A stretch of DNA of 64,000 nucleotides from Phytophthora sp. 'mugwort' (lineage: Eukaryota > Oomycota > Peronosporomycetes > Peronosporales > Peronosporaceae). Position numbers and translations under genes: made by a program. A model generated the notes under the pieces. The model ran no database searches. It was not told where the DNA came from and saw nothing but the letters and a program-made list of their open reading frames with translations. The first letter of the stretch is position 1, and each line of letters starts with the position of its first letter. Below are positions 43,000 to 55,154 of this stretch, piece after piece. Where the stretch lies: assembly GCA_033558025.1 (NCBI GenBank), contig JAUCEF010000001.1, positions 4,030,001 to 4,094,000 of the forward strand, read 5' to 3'.

Positions 43000-44818
43000 A
43001 CGGCAAGCCTCCGATCGCTCATACCTGTGCGCTGGAAGTTCAGAAAGTGAGCACTGGACCCACCGACAAAGGTCTCCCTCCCTGGATCGCGTTCACTGTT
43101 TGTTGCTTACGTTTCGACTTCTTGCGACTCATAGCACCTCATTCCCGGTGCAGTCGATGTAGCCCAAGCTTCGAGTTGCGTAGAGCACGTGGATGCAGGC
43201 TCCAAATGCGAAGCATTAGCTATAACCACACCACTTTCGGTCAATATCTACGACCCATCCAGCCCATGGCTATCCTTCCACCTCGATGCGGGCATAGTTG
43301 GTGCCCATCTGAGGCGATACTGCGATAGTCTGTCGAGAGCATTTGTTCGGAGCGACGCTGATACGCTCGATCAGTCGTGATTCCATCTGAACGGTGTGGG
43401 TGCCTCCAGCACCCGCAATACCCAATTGCTGCTCGTTCCACCATGCCCACATAGCCTTTGCGTTCCATCTCCAAGGCCCTGCGCGTGAGGGTTGCTGGAG
43501 GAACAACGCCAAAACGAAACGGGCGACCGTTAGACGACTGGTCCTCGCAGCAGTTGCTCAGCTCCCTCAGCAGAGATCCCATGTTCAAACGGCGGCGAAG
43601 AGTGTAGTCTCGCTTGAGCAGGGCATTGAAGGTCTCCACGGCATTATTTGTAGAGGCTAAGCCAATAGGCGTTGCGTAGATCTGTCACGTACTAAAAAAC
43701 GCCGTCCATAGAGCCACTGGGCGCATATGTACTGTGTGAAGTTCCACAGGAAAGGTTGAGCTCTCCACTTGCGTACGATGTTGTCCCGCATCTCGAAAAA
43801 TTGCATCTGGTTCCGTGCAAAGTGCAAGTCATCCATGTCCTTGACTATTGCACTTGCCACGACCGAGGGAAGACCTTTGATCACGTTATGGACCTTTTCC
43901 ATTACATGAAAAACACATATCAGTGTTTGAAGCCATCCAGCACCTCCAAAAACGCACTGAGCGCGTTCAACTGGGCCTGGTCAGCGTCTGCCATGGTGTA
44001 CTTAACCACCAGCTCGCGCGATGTGATCCAGAAGTGCAATCTTCGCAGCGCCATCAGCGCTCGTTGCATGATGTCTTGAGTCTCCTGAGAGACAATGAAG
44101 AGGGCCACGAGATGGAAACCGCGCGAGCGATCTGACATCCCAATCACGAGCACTGGGTACTCGCAGGATTCATCTTGTACGTGGTATCCACGTGCAGGAT
44201 GAAATTCTCGGGTGGAACCCTGAGCCTCATAATGAGTGCTTTGGTTGTCAGGCCTATGATGAATGGCCGCTCATCAGAGCCGTTGCCAACGGTGGGCTTG
44301 CCTTCGTGATCCAAATCCCAACCAAATGGGAACGCTTGCGTCATCGGTTCCTTCGCAGTGAAAACCCTCGCGTGGTTCCAATCCCTCAGGTCGCCGACGC
44401 GATCATTGTTCACGAGATACGTTCGCGAGTAGTGATTGATGAAGTTCTGGACTGTGGACAGTGCGTGGCGAATCCTCATGGGGCGGAGGTGGTGGTTCGT
44501 CAGCTCGCGACAGAACTCTTTTTGCATGGCCGTCAGCTTCTTCTTCTTTGACGAGGTGACGCCAAAGGCGTGCTCGTCGAACTCGTAGATAGACACCTCG
44601 GCTCTTTTCAGACATATAAGCGTCTTGCCCCGCCACGGGCCGGCAAACACACCAGTAGCATTGCAGCCATCAAAATTGCACGCAAGCAGTCGGTATCGCA
44701 TCTGATGCGGCTCGAAGCCTGAGCAGACCGTGCAGGCCATGGCGTTGCTCTCGGTGATCTCGAAGGCCTTCATGCGCTCAGCACAGAGTCCGCGTCCCCG
44801 CATCGACGTCGCCACCAC
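43000..44818 (-). pseudogene. MULE transposase with SWIM remnant
   Basis: Starts MVATSMRGRGLCAERMKAFE at 44818. Blocks in order: MACTVCSGFEPHQMRYRLLA (zinc-binding start), MRIRHALSTVQNFINHYSRT, FILHVDTTYKMN (first Asp), YPVLVIGMSDRSRGFH, YTMADADQAQLNAL (second Asp), METFNALLKRDYTLRRRLNM (Glu) and a broken SWIM motif (KWCGYS stop CFAFGACIHVLYA, near 43210). The domain order is that of a full Mutator-like transposase, with about five frame breaks. It interrupts the region between Copia pol and the left LTR. Confidence 0.8.
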
Positions 44819-45059
44819 TCGTCAAGCAATGCGCTTGGGCATGTTTGCTCGCGTTATCGGCTGGAAAGGCGGGCTCTGCCTGCCGATCGTATGGCAGCCA
44901 GCTGCGACATGTGGTCGCCGCGAGCGCTGGTTGGCTGCTTGGGTCAGCCACTCGGTCCGTTTGTGCGTTAGCCCAGAGAATGGGCAGATGTCAAAGACCC
45001 GACAATCGTTTTGTGTTGCTACCGTAACGTGTGTCATTCCCCCACATTTCGGGTGTTGC

Positions 45060-48000
45060 CTCATTGTTTCGGTTCCACTTTGAACTTATGCGGTGCGAGT
45101 CACGCGTTCTCCTTCGTGAAGTGGTCAGCGACCATTTCGCTAGTCGGACAATACTGCACCCTAATCTCGCCGCTCGAAACCTTCTCTCATAGTCAGTGAT
45201 ACTTCGTGTCAATGTGACGCAATCTCTGCGTCACACCTTGCTTTAAGCGAGGTGTCGAGCGCCCTGGTTATCCTCCATAACAACGATTGGCCTAACAGAG
45301 ACTCTAATTTCCTTCAGAACCATTTTGAGCCCAATGCACGCCTGGATTGCAGATGCCATGGCGACGTACTCGGCCTCGGTGGTCGAAAATGTCACCATTA
45401 ATTACTTCTTCGATCCTCCATTCTTTACCCAGTTGCCGTTGTTGTAGATAGCATATCCAGTTGACAATTTTCGCCCGCGCTCAACAGCAAATGCAGCATC
45501 TCAGTAGACACTAGGCCATCTTGTCCAGCAATATCTCCGTTGAACTGCAGACCGAAGTCTCGAGTTCCGCTAAGATAACGAAACACACGCTCGGCCCCAT
45601 TCTTCCCGGTGCAGTTGGGCGCTCTGTTGCCTGCGCCAGCAAGCGTAAAAAAGGTGTAGCAATATCCTGCCTGGCCTGGTCAACCCTGCCAGATACAGTA
45701 GAGGTGCGAGAGCTGGACGCGGCTTGTATGTGCACATATCTTGCCCTTTTGCAACTGATTACGATAGTGCTTCTCCACTGGCGTTGGGGCTGTACGAACA
45801 ATATTCATACCGAACCTCTCAAGAATTGTAGCCACGTACTTGTGTTGGTTGACACGAACCATGTCGCCACCAGCAGACAATTGAAGCTCTAATCCAAGGA
45901 AGTAGTTCACATCGTCAAAGTGATTAGAATCGTAGCAGCCTCGACTGCAGCCTTCAATGTCATGAGATCTTCGTCGTTCGTGCCTAAAACGAGCATGTCA
46001 TCTACGTAGACCAGCACAATCATCAGCTCGTCGCCGTCATGCTTCACAAACAAGAAGGTGTCGGCCTGACTTTGTGTGAATCCACATCAGAGAAGAATTC
46101 ATAGAGGGTTTCATACCACGCCCTCGAAGCTTGATTTAATTTGTAAAGCGCGTGAAGAAGGCGCCACACATAGCCATTTGCATTCTCAGATCCCTCGACC
46201 GGCTCCAGGTAGATTTCTTCTTGAAGAGGCGAGTTAAGGAACACTGTTTTGATGTCAAGCTGCAAATGCTTCATGCGCCGCGACACCTATGATCACTAGG
46301 GCCAGTCGTACAGTGCTGTGACGAACGACTGGGCTGAAATTCTCCGTATAGTCGTCGCCAAAACGTTGGCTGAAACCCTTCGCCACAACGCGCGCCTTGT
46401 ATTTGTCCCGGCTCCCATCTTCACTAGTATGTTGCTTAAAGACCCACTTTGCTTTGATAGCCGTCCGCCGTTCAAGTAACGGCACCTTTTCAAAAGTCTC
46501 ATTTTGCGCCCACACTCTGGATTTCTTCTTTCACAGCTTACTCACACTGACGCCGGTCATCGCTGCGATAAACTTCAAAGACGCTCACCGGTAAACTACA
46601 GCAAGGGCCCAATTGTAGATCTTACTTCATGTCAGCATCCTGTACATGAAGCCATCCATAATGCTCGTTCCATTATAGCAAGCTCGTTCTTCCACCATAT
46701 ATACAGGCTTCATCCAAGGAACGATGATATTCTTCAAAGTCGAGACGACGCTGACTCGGCCTTGGAATTCTGCTCGATCGTCGAACAGGCGCGCAGCCTT
46801 CTCTTGCCGTGGATTTCCGGGCAGGCGTGCCTGTAGGCGTGCAGCTCCCACTGGTTTCCGAGCTTGTCGCTTGCTGGGGTGTTTCCTGGTATAACGACAG
46901 CACGACCTCGTCCTCCTTTTCTTCTTCTTCTTGAATTGGCTTGAGCCGAAGTTGCTGCTCTGTGCGGCGCACCAGGTCATCCTGCATGTTATTCAGCTGC
47001 GTAGTGATGGTCACCTCGTCCTCGTTAACAGCATCCAGGAACTGATCTCATAGAAGACAACAGTGTGAGCTGTGATTGTCTCTCTACGACCATTGTTGTT
47101 CGGAATATGCACATGGTATGCACTACCAGTAGCGTACCCAATGAAAATGCCATTTCGCGTCCAACTTCTTTCTATGCTCCATGGGAACCAGTGCTTGGGC
47201 TTTGCAGCCAAACACTCGATGGTTGTTAATGTCCGTTGCCTTGCCCAATATATCAACCTCTATAGGTGTCTTCCCCTCCAGTACTTTGGTTACACAACGG
47301 TTCTGCACGTATGCTGCACACAATACAGCATCGACCAAATACGAAGTTGGCAGATTTGCTCCCAGCATCATTGAGCGTGCCATTTCCACGATGACGTTCA
47401 ACCTTTCCGTTTTGTTGGCGGTTGTACGGCGTTGAAACTATTGTATAATCTCGTTCTTCGAGCAGTAGGCCGCGAACTCTCCACCAGCATATCCAGCAGC
47501 GTTGTCGGACTTCACGAAAGCAACTCGGTGCTCTGCAGCGTACGCCTTCAGCTGGGTAATGAAGTCTATTACTGCTCCAAGTTGCGCCTGAGAGCTTTTT
47601 TCACGAAGTGGATACACGATCTCGATGTGGAACGGTTCGACCACGATGTTTGCCAATCCCGTGAATCCTTCGCGAGATGTTGCTTGCATGGGGCCCACAT
47701 AGTCGATAGCATGCAGTAGCTGGTTCTTTTTAAAGCTGGCGTCTCTGCTTCGCTGATAATGACTTCTGCGTCAGCTTTCCTCTGACATACCTTGGACACG
47801 ACTGGTACATGACCCATTGCAACGGTAGCTGAAGTCGGCGAGCAACTGGTGCTCGCCGACTACCAGCACCATTTGCTCGCCGACTTCAGCTACCGTTGCA
47901 ATGGGTGTACGACTGTACGTGTTTAGATACCCCAGCCGCCTGTGCCAAGTATCAACATGTGGTGCTTCACTCGTAACCGTTGCAGCGTTTCCAGCGCAGT

Positions 48001-49250
48001 TACATACTACGTCGATAACATACATCGGATTATTCCGACGTGAAGCTTGCAGCACCGCTCCACTCGGCGCACATATTACACATGACACGTCCTTAAACTC
48101 CACCGCCATGCCGCGACGCGACGGGAGATCAGATTACGAGCAAGCCCCTTCACGAATAACACATCCTGCAGAACACAAACCTCCTGTCCATGCTGGGTCA
48201 AACGCGCTTGCCCAACCGCTGCGGTGACCAAATTGTCCCCGGACGCCACTGCAAGCACGCGTGGGCTTCTGTAACTCCCTTATACAAACCAAGTTGTCGC
48301 GATGGTCAGCCATGTGACTCGTGACACCACTGTCCACGATCCACTCACGCTTCTTACTGTCAGTCACGTCGTCCACCGCGAACGCCATGCTTGCGGCCTC
48401 GGCTTTCGGCCTCGGCGCCGCGCCTTCCTTCTTGCAGTCACGAGCGAAATGCCCCATCTCTTGGCAGTTGTAGCATTTCACCTTGCTCGTGTCGCGACTC
48501 TTCTTCAATTTAGCGTTGTGCTAGCCCAGTTTATGCTCGACACTAAACGCAGCACCCATTTTGCCACCGTTTGGCACATTCGTCGAGCGACGATCTTTTT
48601 GCTGCACACGACGGATTGCCTCAGCTTGGCAACGCTGCATCATCGGTTCGAACGTCGTGCAAGGCTCGAGCACTCCAACTAAGCCGTTCCACGCGGGTCC
48701 CAGACTCTGCATAAAGGTTTTTCGCTTCTTCGTCAGCTATGCCCACATGCTGCTCCTACAGTTCATCAATCACACGTCTGGTGTTCTTCATGTGGTCCAT
48801 CATAGAGTCCTCACCGTCTAGGTAGAGAGCCATGTACTCGCGATTGGCTGCTCCCACACTAGCACTGCATTTGACTTTGTTCGCCATCCTCAGGTGCCGC
48901 AGCATCGTCAGTCGGGGGCTAGCAGATACACTTTCGCAACCAATTCATCACTTAGTGCAGAGAGAATAATCGACGACGACATCTTCTGCTACATCTAGCG
49001 ATCGTAGAACGGCCTTGTCGAAGGCAAAGCCGATATCGTCCCCGACGCCGGTGAGGTTCCAGTGGTTGATGCCGCTACAGCATCCTTCTCCATCTTCAAT
49101 TTGTCTTCCTTTGGCGTGGGGCGCTGGGCAGCATCCCACAACCCCTTGATCACCAGTACCGACTTCACCTGGGCCACAATGCTGAGAACCCAGTTCCTTT
49201 GAACTGTTTCAGCTTCGTAGTGAATGTCGCGGGTGTCGTCGCAGATATCA
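45060..49250 (-). pseudogene. Copia gag-pol polyprotein relic
   Basis: Right to left: gag (KGTGFSAL, VLVIKGLWDAAQRP near 49150; ILSALSDELVAKV near 48950), zinc knuckle CYNCQEMGHFARDC (about 48470), protease DSG in WIVDSGVTSHM (about 48335), pre-integrase VDTWHRRLGYLN (about 47950), integrase SDNAAGYAGGEF (about 47490), reverse transcriptase ARVVAKGFSQRFGDDY (about 46390) and YVDDMLVLG (about 46000), and RNase H with TEAEYVAMA (about 45370) and CPTSEMVADHFTKE (about 45120). This protease-integrase-RT-RNase H order defines Ty1/Copia. Many frame changes, and a 34-bp foldback at 47812-47906, make it inactive. Confidence 0.88.
47812..47906. repeat. Perfect 34-bp inverted repeat (foldback) inside Copia pol
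   Basis: 47812-47845 is the exact reverse complement of 47873-47906, with a 27-base spacer that itself has a short CTGGT/ACCAG inverted pair. It lies between the pre-integrase and integrase blocks. Confidence 0.92.
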
Positions 49251-49258
49251 TAACCTGT

Positions 49259-50212
49259 TGGAATGTTTGGAGTCGTTGCAGAGGAAGATGCCGTAAATGT
49301 CGACAGCGAGAGCGATGTAGTGGAAGTAGAGGTGACCCGTTGAAGGAGAATTGGAAAGTGATTGATAGTGAGGCGGAAGAAAACCAAAAGCTACTAACTG
49401 TTGCTGCCTTCGTGCGCTGCTGCTGCCTCCTACGTGGAAACCACGACGTCCCTCGTGTACGCCCTTGGTTCCTCACCATCTTCGTTGTTCTGTACTCATC
49501 AGTCACTGGACGGACGAGCGCTGGGAACAAGACAAGTTGGAGCGATTTATGGAGAACTGTGCCAACAAGAAGGCACTTTCCTTATCCAGAGCAATTATGA
49601 AGCCACTGCAAGATGACCACCCGGACAAAGCGGATCTCGTGGTAAATGAATGCAGTAGAATGTGGTGAATTCTCAGCAGCGCGTGTATTTCAACACTCTG
49701 GATACAACGGAATCGAGCGGTGTTTCAGCAGGAGGAGCGAACCATTGAGGAAAGCGTCATGGAATATTGGTCAGGAGCAATGAGGCAACTCACGGCGATT
49801 GGCAAGCATGAAAGACGGAGACCTGAAACAATAATTCAGTGGACAAGACTACTGCTGTGCAGAGCGTCACTAGCAGAACAACCCGAGAGCAGTCACAGAA
49901 CGGGACAAGCCCCGTACAACCACCGAACTCAAAGAAGAAGCCGGCGTTGCTAACCAGGCTAAGGATCAACCAGACATCTAGTAGCTGTTAACAGTTAAAT
50001 AGATTCATCTGCCTCTCTCATGTTCGTTGCTCTGTCGACCCGAATGATGTCGCAAGTAGTTTTGTCGATCAGATCGATGTCGTAAGTAGATCCAGCTTCA
50101 GCATGCTGTGCCTGATCTTGACCTGACTCTGACCTGTGCAACTACCCATCTTGGTGTCGACACATCTTGCATTAGCTGAGATGTTGCTCCTGTTCGTCGC
50201 CACCATCTAACA
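49259..50212. repeat. Right (5') LTR of the Copia element, interrupted
   Basis: Matches the left LTR in two pieces, 49259-49493 and 50023-50212, separated by the LINE fragment. It ends CATCTAACA immediately before the dikinase sequence resumes. Confidence 0.85.
49494..50022 (+). mobile_element. 3' fragment of a LINE (non-LTR) retrotransposon
   Basis: The insert is flanked by a 13-bp target duplication, TTCGTTGTTCTGT at 49481-49493 and TTCGTTGCTCTGT at 50023-50035 (one mismatch). Plus-strand frames contain ISTLWIQRNRAVFQQEERTI and EESVMEYWSGAMRQL, like the region after the reverse transcriptase in L1-type LINEs. Strong 5' truncation is normal for LINE copies. No poly-A tract is seen. Confidence 0.6.
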
Positions 50213-50700
50213 CGCGTAACCCGGTCAAGGGCGAGAACAAGCTGTGCGGCGCGTTCTGCTGAACGCGCAATGGGAAGATGTGGTGACTTGAGTTTGCATC
50301 CAGCATCCCATCTCAAAGCTGGCGCAGTTGACGCCGACCGGTACAACAGATGGACTAGACGGTGCACACGCTGGAGGCGCGTTAGAGGACGTGTAGGACA
50401 CGAAGCACAGCACGCCGTCCAGCGTGCTGTTCATGGTACATACGCGTAACGGCAACCGCATGGGCCCTGCGCTCGTGAAGATATCCGAGGACATTTATCG
50501 CGAAAAGGTGTTTACGGAGGATGATGACGTGATGCTGGTAAATTTGCGGCACCTGCACCAGCTGCTGTACCCGAGCTTCGTCAACGAGAAGAAGTACCTG
50601 AAGGGCGTGCTGTAACTTATCTTGCCGGCGTCTCTAGAAGCGGTTGTGAGGAAGCAAGTGTGGTATTACAGATCCGGATAAGTTGGAGGTTGACCGTCAG
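50213..50700 (+). pseudogene. Pyruvate phosphate dikinase relic, 3' piece
   Basis: Frames read NPVKGENK, CGAFLLNAQWEDVVT, SSVLFMVHTRNGNRMGPALV, KISEDIYREKVFTEDDDVML and LRHLHQLLYPSF, which follow on from the 5' piece at 40419 in dikinase order (end of the nucleotide-binding part). A stop at 50613 is followed by PASLEAVVRKQ, close to the dikinase PASPGAAVG motif that leads to the catalytic His region. The active-site His itself is not seen. Confidence 0.75.
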
Positions 50701-50963
50701 CGGAAGATCCACATCGCCAGCGGCAGCCATAATAGCGTCAAGGTGATGGATCCGGACCATGCGACAAGCCAGGTCTGTATATGGTACGGATTCTGGATCC
50801 GTCCCATGGGGTAATAAGGTTTAAGTACTAGATCCGATCAGTTTAATGCACCGGGTTGAAGATCCGTAGCTAAAGGGAGGTAGAGTGGAGACGGGTGGCC
50901 AGGAATAGGTCAGAGATCGGATCCCGGGCTATAAGTAGTCCGTAGGATAGGTTTCGGGATCCG
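50671..50963. repeat. Seven GATCCG hexamers in 290 bases
   Basis: GATCCG (or its complement) occurs at about 50671, 50748, 50796, 50831, 50861, 50917 and 50958, spaced 30-77 bases. No other conserved sequence between them is clear. Confidence 0.6.
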
Positions 50964-51713
50964 AAGGTAGATAGGCTAAGGTATAAATCAGAACCGAATT
51001 TCCACTGGAAGACAGACTTGACTATAGTATAGTGAATTCTATTGGCCCCATAGATAGACCAAGTCTAAACTTTGGCGATCTTCCTGCACACGTGGCAGCC
51101 CCTGGATAGCTTGGCCAGGTCGCGCTCGCCCTTTGGCTTCTCCCCCCCCCCCTCAGGATCCCGCTATTGGAGGCGGCAAGCATCGTAAAGGAACAAGGTC
51201 AACTCCAACAAGGAACAAGGACACCTCAAGAAGGAACAACTCCGGATCTCGTAATTTTATTACGGATCCACAAGGTCTACGCAAAGAGCTCAAGACCAAA
51301 CGAACATCGGATTTCGTGCGCAGTAATACCCGCGCAGATCCACACCCTCCCAAGTCCCCACAAGGACGTCCAAGGCCCACCAAGCGCGCATCTCGTGTCA
51401 GCGAGAGAGCAGTACCAGCCCGTCGACGGGTATATAAGGTGAACCACTCAGCAACTACACGGCCGTCGGAGTACCTCTCCGTTAGTCGGTGTCTCGGCGC
51501 AGTGCGTGTGAGTTGGGATTCTACTGAAATTCAGTGGACCCACTCCACCACATAAGACCATGATGAAGCAAGACCCGCCAGTGCAAAGGTCATCAATCGG
51601 TGTCTGTGACGGCGATGACGCAACAGAGAGAATGCTATGTATGATAAACGAAGCAATGCGTATAGTCGAAGTGGGTCCTCCCCCTAATGCTTCCTTGTGT
51701 GTTTAACGTTCGG
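50964..51713. other. Unassigned, with a Pro/Arg-rich ORF and a TATA-like box
   Basis: A 140-codon plus-strand frame (51133-51555) is basic and rich in Pro, Arg, Ser and Thr, without known domain. A TATA-like GGGTATATAAGG lies at about 51428, followed about 130 bases later by a small ATG, so this may be promoter or LTR sequence and not coding. An 11-C run is at 51142-51152. Confidence 0.3.
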
Positions 51714-51968
51714 TCAGTACCTGATGCCTTGTTGACCGTCTGCGATGCGGCAACTGCCGCACTTGTAAAGCTTGCGGATCAGTGCAGGCCCACCACGCTC
51801 ACCACGAGAACGGATTCCCCGTTTACGTGGCCGTCCTGCCTGCCGTAGATAAAGTGCCGGTGTCAAGGTTTCATTGCCGGCCAGCGATATATAGGCTTCG
51901 TAAAATCTATCTTGTAGAGTTATTATCGGCAACCTAATTATCGAGTCCCCTCTGAAAATGTTTTTCAA
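51714..51968 (-). pseudogene. Basic, zinc-knuckle-like fragment, possibly MULE C-terminus
   Basis: The 84-codon frame ends with RQAGRPRKRGIRSRGERGG and LYKCGSCRIADGQ. A basic GRPRKRRIRS stretch before a Cys-rich knuckle is common at the C-terminus of oomycete MULE transposases, but only one Cys pair is left. The first codons lie in the 80-bp dispersed repeat (copy 2, 51888-51967). Confidence 0.4.
51888..51967 (-). repeat. 80-bp dispersed repeat, copy 2
   Basis: Reverse-complement match to 39733-39811 with about a dozen mismatches. Confidence 0.65.
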
Positions 51969-52189
51969 TTTTCCCTATACCATAAAACCTGTGTAGTATC
52001 CGGCAGAATGTTATATCCGACATGCCAAATAAGCCAATCAGACGCCAGGAATTGTTTTGGACACATCTGAATTGTTGTCATTTCCGACAGCTCCAAAAAT
52101 AGGTGGCACGGCACGCTAAAAGTTAGGCACCAACCATGCAAAGCTTAGTCATCACCCAATTCTAAATACAGTACCAATAATATCTTAGC

Positions 52190-52549
52190 CGCACGCGAGT
52201 CAGTGCGGGTCGAGGTCGCCGCTCTCGGCTGTACAGCCGGCGGACATTGCTTGGAACCGCGCGTTGAAGCAGCGTCTGCGCCACGCTGGGTTAACTGGCT
52301 GACGGATAAGCTGGCGAACAAGGAGAGCGGCAGCGTGGTTAAGGCGCCCCCCAGGGATGAACTGGTTTGTGGGTTGCCAACGCGTGGGACGAGCTGTCCG
52401 ATTCGACGATCTCGAACGGGTTTAAGGGCGTCGCCGTGCTACCTGTCGACCCAACATGTGAGGCATCGTCTAATGCTCTCGCTGAGCAACTAAAGCGCAT
52501 GGAGCTTCTTGATCCTGAGTTGGTGAGGTCGATGATGAAGAGGACATAG
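52190..52549 (+). pseudogene. pogo/Tigger-like transposase C-terminal fragment
   Basis: Reads VNWLTDKLANKESGSVV, then VANAWDELSDSTISNGFKGV and LAEQLKRMELLDPELV. 'W-V--AW-ELS--TI--GF-G' is the C-terminal helical end of pogo-like transposases. It needs one frame change near 52360. The catalytic domain is absent. Confidence 0.5.
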
Positions 52550-55154
52550 TAGACATGATGATCAGAGGAGAGGTAAGCGCCTAAGGCAAGTGTAATACTT
52601 GTGTTAATCCTTCCCTGCGGTGGGAGGGTTCTCAGGGTACCCCCCCCCTCCCCCTCCCCTCCCCCCCTAGATCTAACGGAAGCACTCCTGAGTGCTAAAT
52701 CGGTGGTTTTTCGTAAAGTGTCTGTTTTTTTGGTATGGATTGTAAGTTATCGATTTTAAGGGGCCCAAACCCCAAAGTCAAAAGTGCGTCGGATACTACA
52801 CAGGTTTTACGGTACCGTATTCCCCCTGTTACAAGCGTCGCTATGTTACAAGCGTCACTTCATTTTATCCAATCATATTTCTCCATTACTAGTTTTGGTT
52901 TCCGCTTTGTCACAAGCGTCAGAGCCGCAAAACTTGTCTGTACACATTGGTCGGAAGGCGCAAGACATGGAAGGCTACGAATCAGCGCTACGGACCTGAG
53001 ATTGAACACGCCGCTAGCTAGCATACCAGTGTAGATAAATCCCAAAGAGGAGCGCCGTCGTCGCAGCCGACGATAGAAAAACGTCGCGTGCACACGACCA
53101 TTTGGTGTTCCTATTTGACTGTGATTGTGACTGTGACTGAATGAAAACTTGGTATTACCGTACATATTTTGCTAAGTACGTGTACATCGCTCCGCATGTA
53201 CACCTAACCCGGACGTGTACATTGGTGATGCTTCTAACAGAGGAATACGGTACAGTATAAAAGCCGGTATACAAATATTTTGGCCAATCACTATCGAATC
53301 CTCCGAAGATATCATAATGTCGGAAAACAGCAACTTATTGCTCTTCAGGGTATTCCAGGCAGGGGTATATCGGAATCCGAAATTTATTTTTTGTACTTGT
53401 AGTCATTTGTGCTCGCACAACCAAGCTTCCTTGCCCCCCCCTTCGGCCTTCCTCGATAACTCGCTGCAGCCACGCATCGATGCCTCAAACTCGAAGTCAG
53501 TGACAGAGTTTTCAATCCACCAGAGGAGAACACGACAATGACGAAGACTTCTGCGGTGTCGAGGAGAATGATAGCGCTGACGATGAGCCTGTGGATATGA
53601 TGGAGGGCTTGTAGCAGGGATTGTTCATTCCTGATGTTGAGCTAGAGACTGAAGACATAGAGGCTTAGTGATCCATCTCAAGTGGATCATCGAGCTTCTC
53701 ATCTGCGCTGCTTCAATGGACAAGTCAGACAAGTTCTTGAGACAATCGCGGTCTCAAGATCCTTGTTGGGTGCACCTAGGCAGGAAGCAAGGGCATAGAT
53801 AGCAGATGTCCTTGCTGGACTTCTTCGGACCTCCTGCACAAAAGTGACTTTTTTATAATCAAGCACCCCGAGACTGGAAATTATGGCGATATTAAATTCC
53901 ATATTATGTCCAAAGGGTGAGAGGGGACAACCACTTGGGTATATACTTCTGCTCTTTGGGAACCGTGTTTTCATTCCTGCTGAGCGTGTATTCCAAGAGA
54001 AATACTCATATCCATAGCAATTCGCGCACCGAAATGGTAACTGCACTTTGGCATGTGCATGCATTACGAGAGGGATGTGTCATCGCCTCTCGGTAGTGAC
54101 GCGCCGTCCGTTCCCCAGAAGCCTCTGCAGCGCACAGTGCAGACGATGGAGGGTTCCCGAAACGGATAGGGAACTCAAACTCACAACGGTGGACGCAGTG
54201 TGTGCAACAAGAACCCTGGTGACGTCTTAACTGTACAGTAGATCCACGGACTAAGATCCGCCCAAATGTTGATACCACAGTACAGTAAGAAAAAAAAACC
54301 TTCCTGGCAAACGTAACTCGTGTACACCAACAACAGAATGACTGCGTGGCGCATGCTTACTGCATGTTCTTGCTGCTTGGGAAGGTCCGCGACGGTTGAA
54401 GTTGCCCCGTTCAAGCCACTACGTCATATTCTAGCGCCTGAAGCCCGTCGTCCATAGCGCTCAGGGGTCAGTCAGAAGACATCTTAACCCATGATCCCGA
54501 GATTCAAATCGCTGTGGGTTGAACGACATGTAAAGGACCTGATAAACTGAACCGTTAACCGCCTGATAATGATCGGAAGGCAACGAGCACGGCTTCCCCT
54601 TGGTATTATGCAACCAGTCGCTAGCTTAACTTGCTCCAAACGAGATGGCATTGCTATCCTATACACTGTAATACAAGCTGAGCGGTCGGCACCATCGTTG
54701 CCATCAGGGCTGGCTTTCCGGCGTGTCACCGCATTTGGCGGACAGTGGTACTCGCTCGGGATTGGTGGAAGAGCGGCTTCAACCGTCGCGAGCCTTATCG
54801 CTATGCTCCGGAAAAACCTGTGCATCTGCAACTTCCAGTATTGGATCCGGTAGCTTTCTGCACATGCAATATCGGGACGCAGCTCTCTGACGCACCCGTC
54901 TTTTGTCACGCCGCACTCGTGACGACACTCATGGCATTGCCGAAAGAGCGCAGGAAGGCCCACTTTGTCTCGTTGCTAGTCGGTCCTGCCGCCTGTACGT
55001 GGGCGCACTGTGTCATTAGCTGCTGCTTCGCCGAGTGCTCTATCCATCGCCACAAGTTGCGCCTCTGAACGCTCGCCAGCGCCCGAGAAAACGCACGGTC
55101 ACCGCAGAATAACGGCGGTCCACACATTTACCTCGCCGCAGGACACCACCGCCG
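52550..55154. other. Long region without recognisable gene
   Basis: Open frames at 52735-53034, 53215-53541, 53699-54064 (minus), 54484-54963 (minus) and 54569-54853 have no domain I recognise, and several lie opposite one another. C-rich tracts are at 52640-52668. CAAGCGTC occurs three times between 52830 and 52920. The last 300 bases should include the promoter of the gene starting at 55155. Confidence 0.35.

Larger units (their letters stand above)
40420..50212 (-). mobile_element. Ty1/Copia retrotransposon with nested insertions, inside a dikinase relic
   Basis: Direct repeats 40420-40805 and 49259-50212 are the LTRs: both begin TG, share most of their length, and the right one is enlarged by a LINE fragment. 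The gag-pol remnant (45060-49250) reads right to left, so the right LTR is the 5' LTR. The dikinase codons on the two sides join without gap (…FTRN / PVKG…), proving insertion at that point; the flanks CAACGT and CGCGT may be an imperfect 5-bp target duplication. Between pol and the left LTR lie a MULE transposase and a SET-domain relic that arrived separately or were captured. Confidence 0.85.

Noticed and set aside
54430..54515. Possible tRNA, because GATTCAAATC resembles a T loop
   Set aside because: No T stem, anticodon stem or acceptor stem can be paired around it.
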